Positions 8,516-18,026 of a stretch of 64,000 nt of DNA are shown one piece after another; within the stretch, counting starts at the first letter, position 1; each line of letters begins with the position of its first letter. The notes under the pieces are model-generated. The model saw nothing but the letters and a program-made list of their open reading frames with translations, was not told the origin of the DNA and made no database searches. The stretch is from Bordetella bronchialis (GTDB taxonomy: Bacteria > Pseudomonadota > Gammaproteobacteria > Burkholderiales > Burkholderiaceae_B). Where the stretch lies: positions 4,960,001 to 5,024,000 of the forward strand of contig NZ_CP016170.1 of the NCBI RefSeq assembly GCF_001676705.1. The letters run 5' to 3'. The position numbers and the translations under genes are program-made.

Positions 8516-9721
8516 ATGCTGGATTTCGACGACGCACAGACCCGCCTGGCCAACGGCGCGCCGCTGCCGCGAGCCACCACGGAAACCCCTCTGCGCGAGG
8601 CCGCCGGACTGGTGCTGGCCCGCGACCTGACCGCCACGCTGGACCTGCCCCCCGCGGACAACAGCGCCATGGACGGCTACGCCCTGCGCCATGCGGACTA
8701 TCGCCCGGGCGCCACCCTGCCCATCGACCAGGTCGTCTACGCCGGCCAGGCGCCCGGGCCGCTGGCGCCCGGGCACGCCGCCCGCCTGTTCACCGGCAGC
8801 CTCATGCCGCCCGGCGCGGACACCGTCGTCATGCAGGAAGACACCAGGGTGGTCGGCGACCGGCTGGAAATCACCCAGGCGCCGCGCGCGGGCCAGCATG
8901 TGCGCCGGCGGGGCGAGGACACCGCGGCCGGCAGCCCGCTGCTGCCCGCCGGCACGCGCATCGGGCCGGCCCAGATCGCCCTGCTGGCCTCGCAGGGCAT
9001 CGCCAGCGTCGTCGTGCACCCGGCCGTGCGGGTCGGCATCCTGACCACCGGCGACGAACTCGTGGCGCCCGGCCAGCCGCGCGAGGCGCACCAGATCTAC
9101 AACTCCAACGGCGCCATGATGGCGGCGCTGGTCGAAGGCATGGGCGCCCGCGCCACGCAGGTCCTGCATGCCCAGGACACGGAAACCGCGCTCCGGTCGG
9201 CCTTCCAGAAGTTGGCGCAAGACTGCGACATGATCGTCAGCATCGGCGGCGTGTCGGTGGGCGACAAGGACCTGGTCAAGCCCGTGCTGGAAAGCCTGGG
9301 CGCCGAACTGGACCTGTGGCGCGTGCGCATGAAACCCGGCAAGCCCGTGGCCATGGCCCATATCGACGGCAAGCCCGTCGTCTGCCTGCCCGGCAATCCG
9401 GTATCGGCCTTCGCGGTGTTCACGGTACTGGTGTCGCCGCTGCTGCGGCGCATGCAGGGCCGGCGCGACCTGTTCCCGCCGGTCAGCAGGCAGCGCCTGC
9501 GCACCGACTCGCCGCGCCAGGACAGCCGCGAGGAATTCCTGCGCGTGCGGCTGGCGATCGACGATGGCGGCGTGGCGGGACTGCAGCCCTTCGACCGCCA
9601 GGGCTCGGGCGTGGTCAGTTCGCTGCCCTGGGCCACCGGACTGGCGCGCATACCCGCGGGCCAGACCGTGCGCGACGGCGAAATGGTGGCCTATTACGAC
9701 TTCCAGCACTGGCTGTCATGA
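8516..9721 (+). CDS. moeA: Molybdopterin molybdenumtransferase MoeA
   Basis: A 401-residue enzyme that inserts molybdate into adenylylated molybdopterin. Motifs include DNSAMDGYALR near residue 60, the MoaB-like domain with GDELVAPG, SIGGVSVGDKD, KPGKPVAMAH, and CLPGNPVSAFAVF, followed by the C-terminal beta-barrel domain. The length fits the family. The ribosome site is weak. Its stop overlaps the stop of the convergent mobA by a few bases. Confidence 0.96.
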   Translation: MLDFDDAQTRLANGAPLPRATTETPLREAAGLVLARDLTATLDLPPADNSAMDGYALRHADYRPGATLPIDQVVYAGQAPGPLAPGHAARLFTGSLMPPGADTVVMQEDTRVVGDRLEITQAPRAGQHVRRRGEDTAAGSPLLPAGTRIGPAQIALLASQGIASVVVHPAVRVGILTTGDELVAPGQPREAHQIYNSNGAMMAALVEGMGARATQVLHAQDTETALRSAFQKLAQDCDMIVSIGGVSVGDKDLVKPVLESLGAELDLWRVRMKPGKPVAMAHIDGKPVVCLPGNPVSAFAVFTVLVSPLLRRMQGRRDLFPPVSRQRLRTDSPRQDSREEFLRVRLAIDDGGVAGLQPFDRQGSGVVSSLPWATGLARIPAGQTVRDGEMVAYYDFQHWLS

Positions 9722-10360
9722 TCCGGCGCGGTCGGCGTCGGCCAGTTCGCCCGCGGTGTTCACGTTCATGAAGGCATCGGGCTGGTCGTCGAAGGGCACT
9801 TCGACGCAGCCCACGCGCGACTGCCAGGTATCGACCTTGCGGCCGCCCTCGGCCAGATAGCGCAGCAGGTCCGGCAGGAGCTCGCGGGACAGCAGCATGC
9901 ATACCGGCTGGCGCCTGCCGCCGCTGCACGCCACGGCCAGCCGCGCGCCGGGCCCGTGCAGGCGCAATGCCTGGCGCAGGCGCGCCACCATATCCTGCGG
10001 CAGGAAAGGCACATCGCAGGCCGTGGTCGCCATCCAGGGGCAGCGCGACGCCACCAGGCCAGAGGCCAGGCCCGCAAGAGGTCCTTGCCATTCCCCATGC
10101 GCCGGGTCGTCGGCCACCACCTTGCCGTACTCGGCATAGCGTTCCTGGTTACGGTTGGCGCTGATCAGCAGCGCCCCGACTTGCGGCGCGAAGCGCGCGG
10201 CCACGTGCTCGACCATCGGGCGGCCCCGCAAGAGCACGCAGCCCTTGTCCACATCGCCCATCCGCGAACCGCGGCCGCCCGCCAGTATCAGCCCGGCGAT
10301 CCGCGCCGTATCGATGGCATCCTGCCCCGCACCTTCCACCCGTTCCGTCTGCGCGTTCAT
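9716..10360 (-). CDS. mobA: Molybdenum cofactor guanylyltransferase MobA
   Basis: A 214-residue enzyme that attaches GMP to the molybdenum cofactor to give the MGD form used by DMSO-reductase-family enzymes such as the formate dehydrogenase encoded nearby. The nucleotide-binding motif LILAGGRGSRMG with Lys39 and the later ACDVPFL metal-binding Asp are clear. A GGAGGA ribosome site precedes the ATG. It follows moaA on the minus strand by about 50 bp, so both are probably cotranscribed. Confidence 0.96.
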   Translation of the reverse strand: MNAQTERVEGAGQDAIDTARIAGLILAGGRGSRMGDVDKGCVLLRGRPMVEHVAARFAPQVGALLISANRNQERYAEYGKVVADDPAHGEWQGPLAGLASGLVASRCPWMATTACDVPFLPQDMVARLRQALRLHGPGARLAVACSGGRRQPVCMLLSRELLPDLLRYLAEGGRKVDTWQSRVGCVEVPFDDQPDAFMNVNTAGELADADRAGS

Positions 10361-10387
10361 GCAAGCCTTCCTCCGGGGTGGCGGGTA

Positions 10388-10410
10388 GGCCGGTTCCCTG
10401 CGGACCGGCC
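10388..10410 (-). other. Hairpin between moaA and mobA
   Basis: GGCCGGT and ACCGGCC pair as a 7-bp stem with a 9-nt loop immediately after the moaA stop. No T tract follows, so it may be an RNA stability or attenuation element rather than a full terminator. Confidence 0.4.
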
Positions 10411-11532
10411 CTAGCCGCCGATATAGCTCATTTCGACCTTCGGTTCCGCCTGGGCGCCCGGCGTGGCCGCCAGGCGGCGTTCCGAATAGTTGTCGCCGCG
10501 CCCGGCCCAGATGCCGGCGATGGCGGCCGCCAACTGGTCGTCGTCCGCGCCGCCGCGTATCAGCGCGCGCAGGTCATGGCCGCGTCCCGTGAACAGGCAC
10601 AGGAACAGCCGGCCTTCCGGCGACAGGCGCGCGCGCGTACAGCCCTCGCAGAAAGCCTGCGTGACGCTGGAGATGACGCCGATCTCGCCGCCGCCGTCGG
10701 CGTAGGCCCAGCGCTGGGCCACGCGGCCCATGGGATCGCTTCGCACCGGCACCAGCGGAAAGTGCGCGTTGATGCGGGCGATGACGTCGGCGCTGGGCAG
10801 GACCTCGGCCATGTTCCAGCCGTTGGTGCTGCCCACGTCCATGTATTCGATGAAGCGCAGGATGTGGCCGGTACCGCGGAAATGCCGCGCCATGGGCAAT
10901 ATCTGGTCGTCGTTGACGCCGCGGCGCACGACCATGTTGACCTTGACCGGCGCCAGGCCGGCCTGGGCCGCCGCATCGATGCCGCGCAGCACGTCGGCCA
11001 CTGGAAAATCCGTATCGCTCATGCGGGCGAACATGTCCGGATCCAGCGCGTCCATGCTGACGGTGACGCGCGCCAGTCCGGCATCCTTCAGCGCGCGCGC
11101 CTTGCGCGCCAGCAGGCTGCCATTGGTGGTCAGCGTCAGTTCCAGCGGCTCGCCTTCCGGCGTGCGCAGCGCGGCCAGCATGCCCACCAGGGTTTCGATG
11201 TTCTTGCGCAGGAGCGGTTCGCCGCCGGTCAGGCGTATCTTGCGCACGCCCAGGCGGACGAACACCGCCGCCGCGCGGGTCATTTCCTCGAACGACAGCA
11301 ACTGCGCGTGCGGCAGGAACACATGATTGCTGTCGAAGGTATCGCGCGGCATGCAGTACGTGCAGCGGAAGTTGCAGCGGTCGGTGACCGAGATGCGCAG
11401 GTCGCGCAGCGGCCGCGCGCGGCGGTCGCGCACCGCCTGGCCCGGCGCGGGCAAGGCGGCGGCGCCGGGCACCGCGGCGGAACCGGGGGCCGCGGGCGTC
11501 CGGTCATCGGTCAGGTAGATCACTTTCGACAT
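10411..11532 (-). CDS. moaA: GTP 3',8-cyclase MoaA (radical SAM)
   Basis: A 373-residue radical SAM enzyme for the first step of molybdenum cofactor synthesis, GTP to 3',8-cyclo-GTP. The N-terminal cluster motif CNFRCTYC (Cys53, 57, 60) and the C-terminal cluster motif beginning [10 protein letters not shown] with a third Cys in RLFLC are both present, and the protein ends in the conserved Gly-Gly. About 35 Ala/Pro-rich residues precede the core. I chose the MSKV start; an ATG four codons upstream is possible, and neither has a strong ribosome site. It is likely cotranscribed with mobA. Confidence 0.97.
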   Translation of the reverse strand: MSKVIYLTDDRTPAAPGSAAVPGAAALPAPGQAVRDRRARPLRDLRISVTDRCNFRCTYCMPRDTFDSNHVFLPHAQLLSFEEMTRAAAVFVRLGVRKIRLTGGEPLLRKNIETLVGMLAALRTPEGEPLELTLTTNGSLLARKARALKDAGLARVTVSMDALDPDMFARMSDTDFPVADVLRGIDAAAQAGLAPVKVNMVVRRGVNDDQILPMARHFRGTGHILRFIEYMDVGSTNGWNMAEVLPSADVIARINAHFPLVPVRSDPMGRVAQRWAYADGGGEIGVISSVTQAFCEGCTRARLSPEGRLFLCLFTGRGHDLRALIRGGADDDQLAAAIAGIWAGRGDNYSERRLAATPGAQAEPKVEMSYIGG

Positions 11533-11574
11533 GATGGTCATCATAGCCGCAGGCCCCGGCCTTTGCAGGCAGGC

Positions 11575-12651
11575 TCAGCCGAATGCCTCCTGCAGTGTCT
11601 GGATGCGGCCGGTTTCGCTGGCATCGTAGCCCACCAGTTGCCCGACATAGCCCTTGTAGTCCGCGCCGCGCATGATGGCCAGCAGGGCCTGCATGGCCGG
11701 CTGGTCCAGCGCCGCCTTGCGGATGGCGAAGAAATAGCGCTCGCGCGCCAGCGGGATGAAGTCCAGCCCGAAGCGGTGCGCGGCCGTTTCCACGCCGATG
11801 CCGGCGTCGGCCATGCCGCTGGCGATATGCGCGGCCACGGCCATGTGCGTGAACTCGCTGTTCTCGTAGCCGTGCACCTGCGCCAGCGGGATGGCCAGCT
11901 GGCGCAGCATCAGCTCCACCAGGTGGCGCGTGCTGGAGCCGATCTGCCGGTTGACGAAACGCACCCCCGGCCGCGCCAGGTCGGCCACGCCGCGGATGTT
12001 CTTGGGATTGCCCGCCGTGACGAACAGGCCCGTGTTGCGCACCGCCAGATGGATCAGCAAGTGCTCGGCCGGATGCAGCCATTGCGCGTAATGGCGCAGC
12101 ATGGCGGCCTGGAAATCGCCTTGCGGCACCTGGAAGCCGGCCAGGTCGCACTCGCCGCTGTCCAGGGACGCCAGGGCCTCGGTCGCGGTGCGATAGCGCA
12201 GCTCCAGGCCGGGCTCCTGGATGTGCTGCATCAGCGCTTCCACCGCGAAGCCGTGGCTGGCGTGCAGCCGCAGGTGCGGGCCGCTTTCCGGCAGCAGGCG
12301 TTCCAGGTCTTCCTGGAGCTCCGACGCAAGGCTTTCCAGCATGGGCATCAGCCGGGCCTCGATGCGGCGGTTGGCCCACAGCAGGCGCTGGGCAAAGGGC
12401 GAGAGTTCCGTACCCTGGCGGCGCCGCGTGACCAGCAGCGGCGTGCCGAAGATGGTCTCGAAGCGGCGCAGCACGCCCCAGGCATGGCGATACGACAGCC
12501 CGCAGGCGCGGCAGGCGCCGGCGATATGGCCCACCGCGTCGATGGCCGAGAGCAGGGCCAGCACTTCCCGCAGCGCCACGCCATCGTCGGCGCCGCCCTG
12601 GGTCAGCCACCATCCCGGCCGCAGCGCGATGCGGAATGCGCCGCCGCTCAT
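11575..12651 (-). CDS. ModE-like HTH regulator with PBP-type effector domain (probable fds regulator)
   Basis: About 358 residues. The N-terminal ~100 form a ModE/LysR-like winged helix (LSYRHAWGVLRRFE, then LLVTRRRQGTELSPFAQRLL). The remainder resembles the periplasmic-binding-protein-like domain fused to ModE-type DNA-binding domains (GLFVTAGNPKNIRGVADL, FVNRQIGSSTRHLVELML). Such regulators sense molybdate or a small acid. It is divergent from fdsG across ~220 bp, the place where fds operons often keep their regulator, so control of formate dehydrogenase by formate or molybdate is inferred. The open frame extends upstream to 12801; I chose the ATG at 12651, where similarity begins. Confidence 0.82.
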   Translation of the reverse strand: MSGGAFRIALRPGWWLTQGGADDGVALREVLALLSAIDAVGHIAGACRACGLSYRHAWGVLRRFETIFGTPLLVTRRRQGTELSPFAQRLLWANRRIEARLMPMLESLASELQEDLERLLPESGPHLRLHASHGFAVEALMQHIQEPGLELRYRTATEALASLDSGECDLAGFQVPQGDFQAAMLRHYAQWLHPAEHLLIHLAVRNTGLFVTAGNPKNIRGVADLARPGVRFVNRQIGSSTRHLVELMLRQLAIPLAQVHGYENSEFTHMAVAAHIASGMADAGIGVETAAHRFGLDFIPLARERYFFAIRKAALDQPAMQALLAIMRGADYKGYVGQLVGYDASETGRIQTLQEAFG

Positions 12652-12814
12652 GGCCGCCCCGCCGGGGCCGCCTGGGCGCGGGAGCGGGCCGCCGGCACCG
12701 CCAAATGGGCGCATGAACGGGTGGCTGGCACTGCCATATAGGCACAAGAATTCATATTGAAACCCGCCTAGAGCGGCGATACAGTCGCACCTGAGAGACA
12801 ACAGCGCCGTCTAT

Positions 12815-12832
12815 TATGTTCCAAAAGACATA
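12815..12832. promoter_or_regulatory. Candidate operator in the regulator/fdsG divergent region
   Basis: TATGT-N8-ACATA inverted repeat in an A/T-rich pocket about 40-58 bp upstream of the fdsG start. A dyad here could bind the divergent ModE-like regulator. Weak evidence; only 5-bp arms. Confidence 0.35.
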
Positions 12833-12872
12833 TTTGCGCTGCCAGAAAACGATGTAGAAGGAGTCCGACTCC

Positions 12873-13427
12873 ATGCGAGAAGGTCAAGCCAGGGCAGACC
12901 TGGCATCCAACGCGGGCGCCCGCGGCGGTGAACTCGCCCGCCAGGCGGCCGCGCAATCCGGACATCCGGCCGTCGCCGCCGCCGCGCGCGCCATCGAGGC
13001 GCACCAGGGCGTCCCGGGCGCCCTGCTGCCCATCCTGCATGCCGTGCAGCACGAACTGGGCTGTATTCCGGCGGAGGCCGTCCAGCCTATCGCCGAAGCC
13101 CTGAATCTGTCGCGCGCCGAAGTCCACGGCGTCATCACCTTCTACCCGCACTTCCGCCAGACGCCCCCGGGCCGGCACGTGGTAGAGGTATGCCGGGCCG
13201 AGTCCTGTCAGGCCATGGGCGGCGAACAGATCGCCGCCCATGCGCGCAAAAAGCTGGGCTGCGATTTCCACGCCACCAGCGCCGACGGGGCGTTCAGCCT
13301 GGAACCCGTGTACTGCCTGGGCCTGTGCGCGCAATCGCCCGCCATGCTGGTCGATGGCGTGCCCTATGCGCGCCTGACGCCCGCGCGCTTCGACACCATC
13401 CTGGGCTATGTGAAGGAGGCGGAATGA
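12873..13427 (+). CDS. fdsG: NAD-dependent formate dehydrogenase gamma subunit FdsG
   Basis: A 184-residue NuoE-like subunit with a thioredoxin-fold [2Fe-2S] domain. Four ligand cysteines are seen: CRAESC and, about 36 residues later, CLGLC. It passes electrons between FMN in FdsB and the cluster chain of FdsA in the soluble, oxygen-tolerant formate:NAD+ oxidoreductase. AAGGAG precedes the ATG by 8-9 nt. The stop overlaps the fdsB start (ATGA). Confidence 0.96.
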   Translation: MREGQARADLASNAGARGGELARQAAAQSGHPAVAAAARAIEAHQGVPGALLPILHAVQHELGCIPAEAVQPIAEALNLSRAEVHGVITFYPHFRQTPPGRHVVEVCRAESCQAMGGEQIAAHARKKLGCDFHATSADGAFSLEPVYCLGLCAQSPAMLVDGVPYARLTPARFDTILGYVKEAE

Positions 13428-15073
13428 ACACGCCCCTGCCCGACGCCCCCCAGGCCCGGCAAGACGACCCTGCCGCCATCACGATCTACGTGCCGCGCGA
13501 CGCCGCCGCCCTGGCGGTGGGCGCCGACGACGTGGCGCGCGCCATCCAGGCCGAGGCCGCGCGCCGCGGCCAGCCCGTGCGCATCGTGCGCAACGGCAGC
13601 CGCGGCCTGCTGTGGCTGGAGCCCCTGGTGGAAGTGGCGACGCCCGCGGGCCGGATGGCATACGGGCCCGTGCAGGCCGAAGACGTGGCCGCGCTGTTCG
13701 GAGCCGGCTGGCTGCATGGCGGCAGCCATGCGCTGGGCCACGGTCCCACGGAAGACATCCCCTACCTGAAGCGCCAGGAACGCCTGACCTTCGCCCGCGT
13801 CGGCATCACCGACCCGCTCAGCCTGGACGACTACCAGGCGCATGGCGGCCTGGCCGGCCTGCGGCGCGCGCTGCAGATGGCGCCCGCCCAGATCGTCGAA
13901 GAAGTCCAGGCCTCCGGCCTGCGCGGACGCGGCGGCGCGGCCTTTCCCACCGGCATCAAATGGAAGACGGTGCTGACGACGCCGGCCGACCGCAAGTACA
14001 TCGTCTGCAATGCCGACGAGGGCGACTCCGGCACCTTCGCCGACCGCATGTTGATGGAAGGCGATCCCTATGTCCTGATCGAGGGCATGGCCATCGCCGG
14101 GATCGCGGTGGGCGCCACGCAGGGCTACATCTACGTGCGCTCGGAATACCCCCACGCCATCGCCGCGCTGCAAGCGGCCATCGTCCAGGCCCGCGCGGCG
14201 GGCTGGCTGGGCGACGATATGCTGGGCAGCGGCAAGCGCTTCGACCTGGAAGTGCGCACCGGCGCCGGCGCATACATTTGCGGCGAGGAGACCTCGCTGC
14301 TGGAAAGCCTGGAAGGCAAGCGCGGCGTGGTCCGCGCCAAGCCGCCGCTGCCGGCCATCGCCGGCCTGTTCGGCAAGCCCACCGTCATCAACAACGTGAT
14401 CTCGCTGGCCTCGGTGCCCATCATCCTGGCCCGCGGCGCGGCATACTACCGCGACTTCGGCGTGGGCCGCTCGCAAGGCACGCTGCCCTTCCAGCTGGCC
14501 GGCAACCTCAAACAGGGCGGCCTGGTGGAAAAGGCCTTCGGCCTGACGCTGCGCGAGCTGCTCTACGACTTCGGCGGCGGCAGCGCATCCGGCCGGCCCT
14601 TGCGCGCCGTGCAGGTGGGCGGCCCGCTGGGCGCCTATCTGCCCGAATCGCAATGGGACGTGCCGCTGGACTACGAGGCCTACGTCAAGATTTCGGCGAT
14701 GATCGGCCACGGCGGCCTGGTTGCCTTCGACGACACGGTCGACATGCAGGCCATGGCGCGCTATGCCATGGAATTCTGCGCCATCGAATCCTGCGGCAAA
14801 TGCACGCCCTGCCGCATCGGCTCGACCCGCGGCGTGGAAACCATAGACCGCATCGCCGCGCGCGGCGCGGACCACGCGCAGCAGGTGCACCTGCTGCGCG
14901 ACCTGTGCGACACCATGCTGGGCGGCTCGCTGTGCGCGCTGGGCGGCATGGCGCCGTATCCCGTGCTGTCCGCGCTGGACCACTTCCCCCAGGATTTCGG
15001 TCTTTCCCCGCAAGCCCCGGATCCCGCCGGCCTGGCTGCCGTCGACACGGACGCCCGCCCGCCGCACCTTTGA
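13424..15073 (+). CDS. fdsB: NAD-dependent formate dehydrogenase beta subunit FdsB
   Basis: A 549-residue NuoF-like subunit. After an N-terminal thioredoxin-like region come the FMN/NADH-binding loop (GLRGRGGAAFPTGIKW), YICGEETSLLESLEG, and the [4Fe-4S] ligands ESCGKCTPCRIGSTRG with a further Cys in GGSLCALGG. It reduces NAD+ with electrons derived from formate. The start follows GAAGGAGG and overlaps fdsG by 4 bp, so I prefer it to in-frame upstream positions within fdsG. Confidence 0.97.
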   Translation: MNTPLPDAPQARQDDPAAITIYVPRDAAALAVGADDVARAIQAEAARRGQPVRIVRNGSRGLLWLEPLVEVATPAGRMAYGPVQAEDVAALFGAGWLHGGSHALGHGPTEDIPYLKRQERLTFARVGITDPLSLDDYQAHGGLAGLRRALQMAPAQIVEEVQASGLRGRGGAAFPTGIKWKTVLTTPADRKYIVCNADEGDSGTFADRMLMEGDPYVLIEGMAIAGIAVGATQGYIYVRSEYPHAIAALQAAIVQARAAGWLGDDMLGSGKRFDLEVRTGAGAYICGEETSLLESLEGKRGVVRAKPPLPAIAGLFGKPTVINNVISLASVPIILARGAAYYRDFGVGRSQGTLPFQLAGNLKQGGLVEKAFGLTLRELLYDFGGGSASGRPLRAVQVGGPLGAYLPESQWDVPLDYEAYVKISAMIGHGGLVAFDDTVDMQAMARYAMEFCAIESCGKCTPCRIGSTRGVETIDRIAARGADHAQQVHLLRDLCDTMLGGSLCALGGMAPYPVLSALDHFPQDFGLSPQAPDPAGLAAVDTDARPPHL

Positions 15074-15128
15074 CATTGAAGGCCGGGGACCGCCCCGGGC
15101 CGGTGAAGAAAGATTTGGAGACTCCACC

Positions 15129-17993
15129 ATGTTGGAAACCGTCATCAAACGAGACCGGGACTACGGCACGCCCGCGCGCGTATCCGAAAAGCAGGTCAGC
15201 CTGACCATAGACGGCCAGGAAATCCGCGTGCCGGCCGGCACCTCGGTGATGCGCGCCGCCGCCGAGGCGGGCATCAACATCCCCAAGCTGTGCGCCACGG
15301 ACAGCCTGGAGGCCTTCGGCTCCTGCCGCCTGTGCCTGGTGGAGATCGACGGCCGCCGCGGCTATCCGGCCTCCTGCACGACGCCGGTGGAAGACGGCAT
15401 GGTGGTACGCACGGAAACGCCCAAGCTGCATGACCTGCGGCGCGGCGTCATGGAGCTGTATATCTCCGACCATCCGCTGGACTGCCTGACCTGTCCGGCC
15501 AACGGCGATTGCGAACTGCAGGACATGGCCGGCGTGGTGGGCCTGCGCAACGTGCGCTACGGCTACCAGGGCGCCAACCACCTGAACGACGCCAAGGACG
15601 AGTCCAACCCGTACTTCACCTACGACCCCGCCAAGTGCATCGTCTGCAACCGCTGCGTGCGCGCCTGCGAGGAAACCCAGGGCACCTTCGCCCTGACGAT
15701 TTCCGGCAAGGGCTTCGACTCGCGCGTGTCGGCCGGCCAGGACCAGCCTTTCCTGGACAGCGAATGCGTGTCCTGCGGCGCCTGCGTGCAGGCCTGCCCC
15801 ACCGCGACGCTGCAGGAAAAGACCGTCATCATGATGGGCCAGGCCGAGCATTCCGTGGTCACCACCTGCGCCTACTGCGGCGTGGGCTGCGGCTTCAAGG
15901 CGGAAATGAAAGGCCAGGAAGTCGTGCGCATGGTGCCCTGGAAGGACGGCCAGGCCAACCGCGGACACTCCTGCGTGAAGGGGCGCTTCGCCTGGGGCTA
16001 CACGACGCACAAGGAACGCGTCACCAAGCCCATGATACGCAAGCGCATCACCGACCCCTGGCGCGAAGTTTCCTGGGAAGAAGCCATCAACTACGCCGCG
16101 TCGGAATTCAAGCGCCTGCAGGCGCAGCATGGCCGCGACGCCATCGGCGGCATCACCTCGTCGCGCTGCACCAACGAGGAAACCTGGCTGGTCCAGAAAC
16201 TGGTGCGCGCCGGCTTCGGCACCAACAACGTCGACACCTGCGCGCGCGTATGCCATTCGCCCACGGGCTACGGCCTGAAGCAGACGCTGGGCGAATCGGC
16301 CGGCACGCAGACTTTCGATTCCGTCATGTATTCCGACGTGGTCGTCGTCATGGGGGCCAATCCCAGCAGCGGCCATCCGGTGTTCGCCTCGCGCCTGAAG
16401 CGCCGCCTGCGCGAAGGCGCGCGGCTGATCGTCATCGACCCCCGCCGCATCGAGCTGGTCAGCTCGCCGCACATCAAGGCCGACTATCACTTGCAGGTAC
16501 GTCCCGGCACCAATGTGGCGCTGCTGTCCTCGCTGGCCCACGTCATCGCCACCGAAGGCCTGATCGACGAGGCCTTCGTGGCCGAACGCTGCGAGACCCT
16601 GCCCTTCCAGCAGTGGCGTGAATTCGTATCGCGTCCGGAGAACTCGCCCGAGGCCATGGAAGCCGTCACCGGCGTGCCGGCGGCCGCGGTGCGCGGCGCC
16701 GCGCGCCTGTACGCCACGGGCGGCAACGCGGCGATCTATTACGGCCTGGGCGTGACCGAGCACAGCCAGGGATCGACCACCGTGATGGGCATCGCCAACC
16801 TGGCCATGGCCACCGGCAATATCGGCCGCGAAGGCGTGGGCGTGAATCCCCTGCGCGGCCAGAACAATGTGCAGGGCTCCTGCGACATGGGCTCCTTCCC
16901 GCACGAGCTGCCGGGCTACCGGCATATCTCGGACGACACGGTGCGCGCCCAGTTCGAGCGCGACTGGGGCGTGACGCTGCAGCCGGAGCCCGGCCTGCGC
17001 ATTCCCAATATGTTCGACGCCGCGCTGTCGGGGACCTTCAAAGGCCTGTACTGCCAGGGCGAGGACATCGTGCAGTCCGATCCCAACACGCAGCACGTGG
17101 CGGCCGCGCTGGCGGCCATGGAATGCATCGTCGTCCAGGACCTGTTCCTGAACGAGACGGCCAAGTACGCGCACGTTTTCCTGCCCGGCTCTTCCTTCCT
17201 GGAAAAGGATGGCACCTTCACCAACGCGGAACGGCGCATCTCGCGCGTGCGCAAGGTGATGGAGCCGCGCAACGGCAAGTCCGACTGGGAAATTACGGTC
17301 GACCTGTCCAACGCCATGGGCTATCCCATGCACTACCGCCATCCCAGTGAAATCATGCAGGAGATCGCGCGCCTGACGCCGACCTTCGCCGGCGTCACCT
17401 ACGAGAAGCTGGACCGCCTGGGCAGCCTGCAATGGCCCTGCAATGACGAAGCGCCGGAAGGCACGCCCATCATGCACATCGACGAATTCGTGCGCGGCAA
17501 GGGCAAGTTCATCATCACGCAGTACGTGCCCACCGAGGAACGCAGTACGCGCAAATTCCCGCTGCTGCTCACCACCGGCCGCATCCTGTCGCAATACAAC
17601 GTGGGTGCGCAGACGCGCCGCACGCCCAATGTCATGTGGCATGCCGAGGACGTGCTGGAAATCCATCCGCAGGATGCCGAGGACCGCGGCATCGCCGAAG
17701 GCGACTGGGTGGGCGTGCAGAGCCGCGCGGGCGAGACCGTGCTGCGCGCCGTGCTGACCGACCGCGTGCAGCCCGGCGTGGTGTACACCACCTTCCATTT
17801 TCCCGAATCGGGCGCCAACGTGGTCACCACCGACAACTCCGACTGGGCCACCAACTGCCCGGAGTACAAGGTCACGGCGGTGCAGGTGATGCGCGTGTCG
17901 CAGCCATCCGAATGGCAGCGCCAGTGGAGCCGGTTCAGCGATATCCAGAATAAACTGCTGGCCCAGCGCGAAACCGTGCCGGCCGGCAAGTAG
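15129..17993 (+). CDS. fdsA: NAD-dependent formate dehydrogenase catalytic alpha subunit FdsA
   Basis: A 954-residue molybdenum bis-MGD enzyme that oxidises formate to CO2. The N-terminal ~220 residues are NuoG-like: [2Fe-2S] cysteines around GSCRLCLVEIDG, the His-Cys3 cluster (HPLDCLTCPANGDC), and two ferredoxin clusters (CIVCNRCVRAC and CVSCGACVQAC). The catalytic part begins with CAYCGVGCGF, and the likely Mo-ligand cysteine lies in CARVCHSPTGYG, so this is a Cys-type, not selenocysteine, enzyme. It depends on moa/moe/mob for cofactor and on FdhD for sulfuration, all encoded close by. TTGGAG lies upstream of the start. Confidence 0.97.
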   Translation: MLETVIKRDRDYGTPARVSEKQVSLTIDGQEIRVPAGTSVMRAAAEAGINIPKLCATDSLEAFGSCRLCLVEIDGRRGYPASCTTPVEDGMVVRTETPKLHDLRRGVMELYISDHPLDCLTCPANGDCELQDMAGVVGLRNVRYGYQGANHLNDAKDESNPYFTYDPAKCIVCNRCVRACEETQGTFALTISGKGFDSRVSAGQDQPFLDSECVSCGACVQACPTATLQEKTVIMMGQAEHSVVTTCAYCGVGCGFKAEMKGQEVVRMVPWKDGQANRGHSCVKGRFAWGYTTHKERVTKPMIRKRITDPWREVSWEEAINYAASEFKRLQAQHGRDAIGGITSSRCTNEETWLVQKLVRAGFGTNNVDTCARVCHSPTGYGLKQTLGESAGTQTFDSVMYSDVVVVMGANPSSGHPVFASRLKRRLREGARLIVIDPRRIELVSSPHIKADYHLQVRPGTNVALLSSLAHVIATEGLIDEAFVAERCETLPFQQWREFVSRPENSPEAMEAVTGVPAAAVRGAARLYATGGNAAIYYGLGVTEHSQGSTTVMGIANLAMATGNIGREGVGVNPLRGQNNVQGSCDMGSFPHELPGYRHISDDTVRAQFERDWGVTLQPEPGLRIPNMFDAALSGTFKGLYCQGEDIVQSDPNTQHVAAALAAMECIVVQDLFLNETAKYAHVFLPGSSFLEKDGTFTNAERRISRVRKVMEPRNGKSDWEITVDLSNAMGYPMHYRHPSEIMQEIARLTPTFAGVTYEKLDRLGSLQWPCNDEAPEGTPIMHIDEFVRGKGKFIITQYVPTEERSTRKFPLLLTTGRILSQYNVGAQTRRTPNVMWHAEDVLEIHPQDAEDRGIAEGDWVGVQSRAGETVLRAVLTDRVQPGVVYTTFHFPESGANVVTTDNSDWATNCPEYKVTAVQVMRVSQPSEWQRQWSRFSDIQNKLLAQRETVPAGK

Positions 17994-18026
17994 GCGGCGG
18001 GCCCCTCAGGCAGATATCGCAAGGAC

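Noticed and set aside
14685..17798. Open frame of ~1037 codons on the minus strand opposite fdsA
   Set aside because: Shadow of the fdsA codon bias; no family motifs, and the plus strand carries all Fe-S and molybdopterin motifs.
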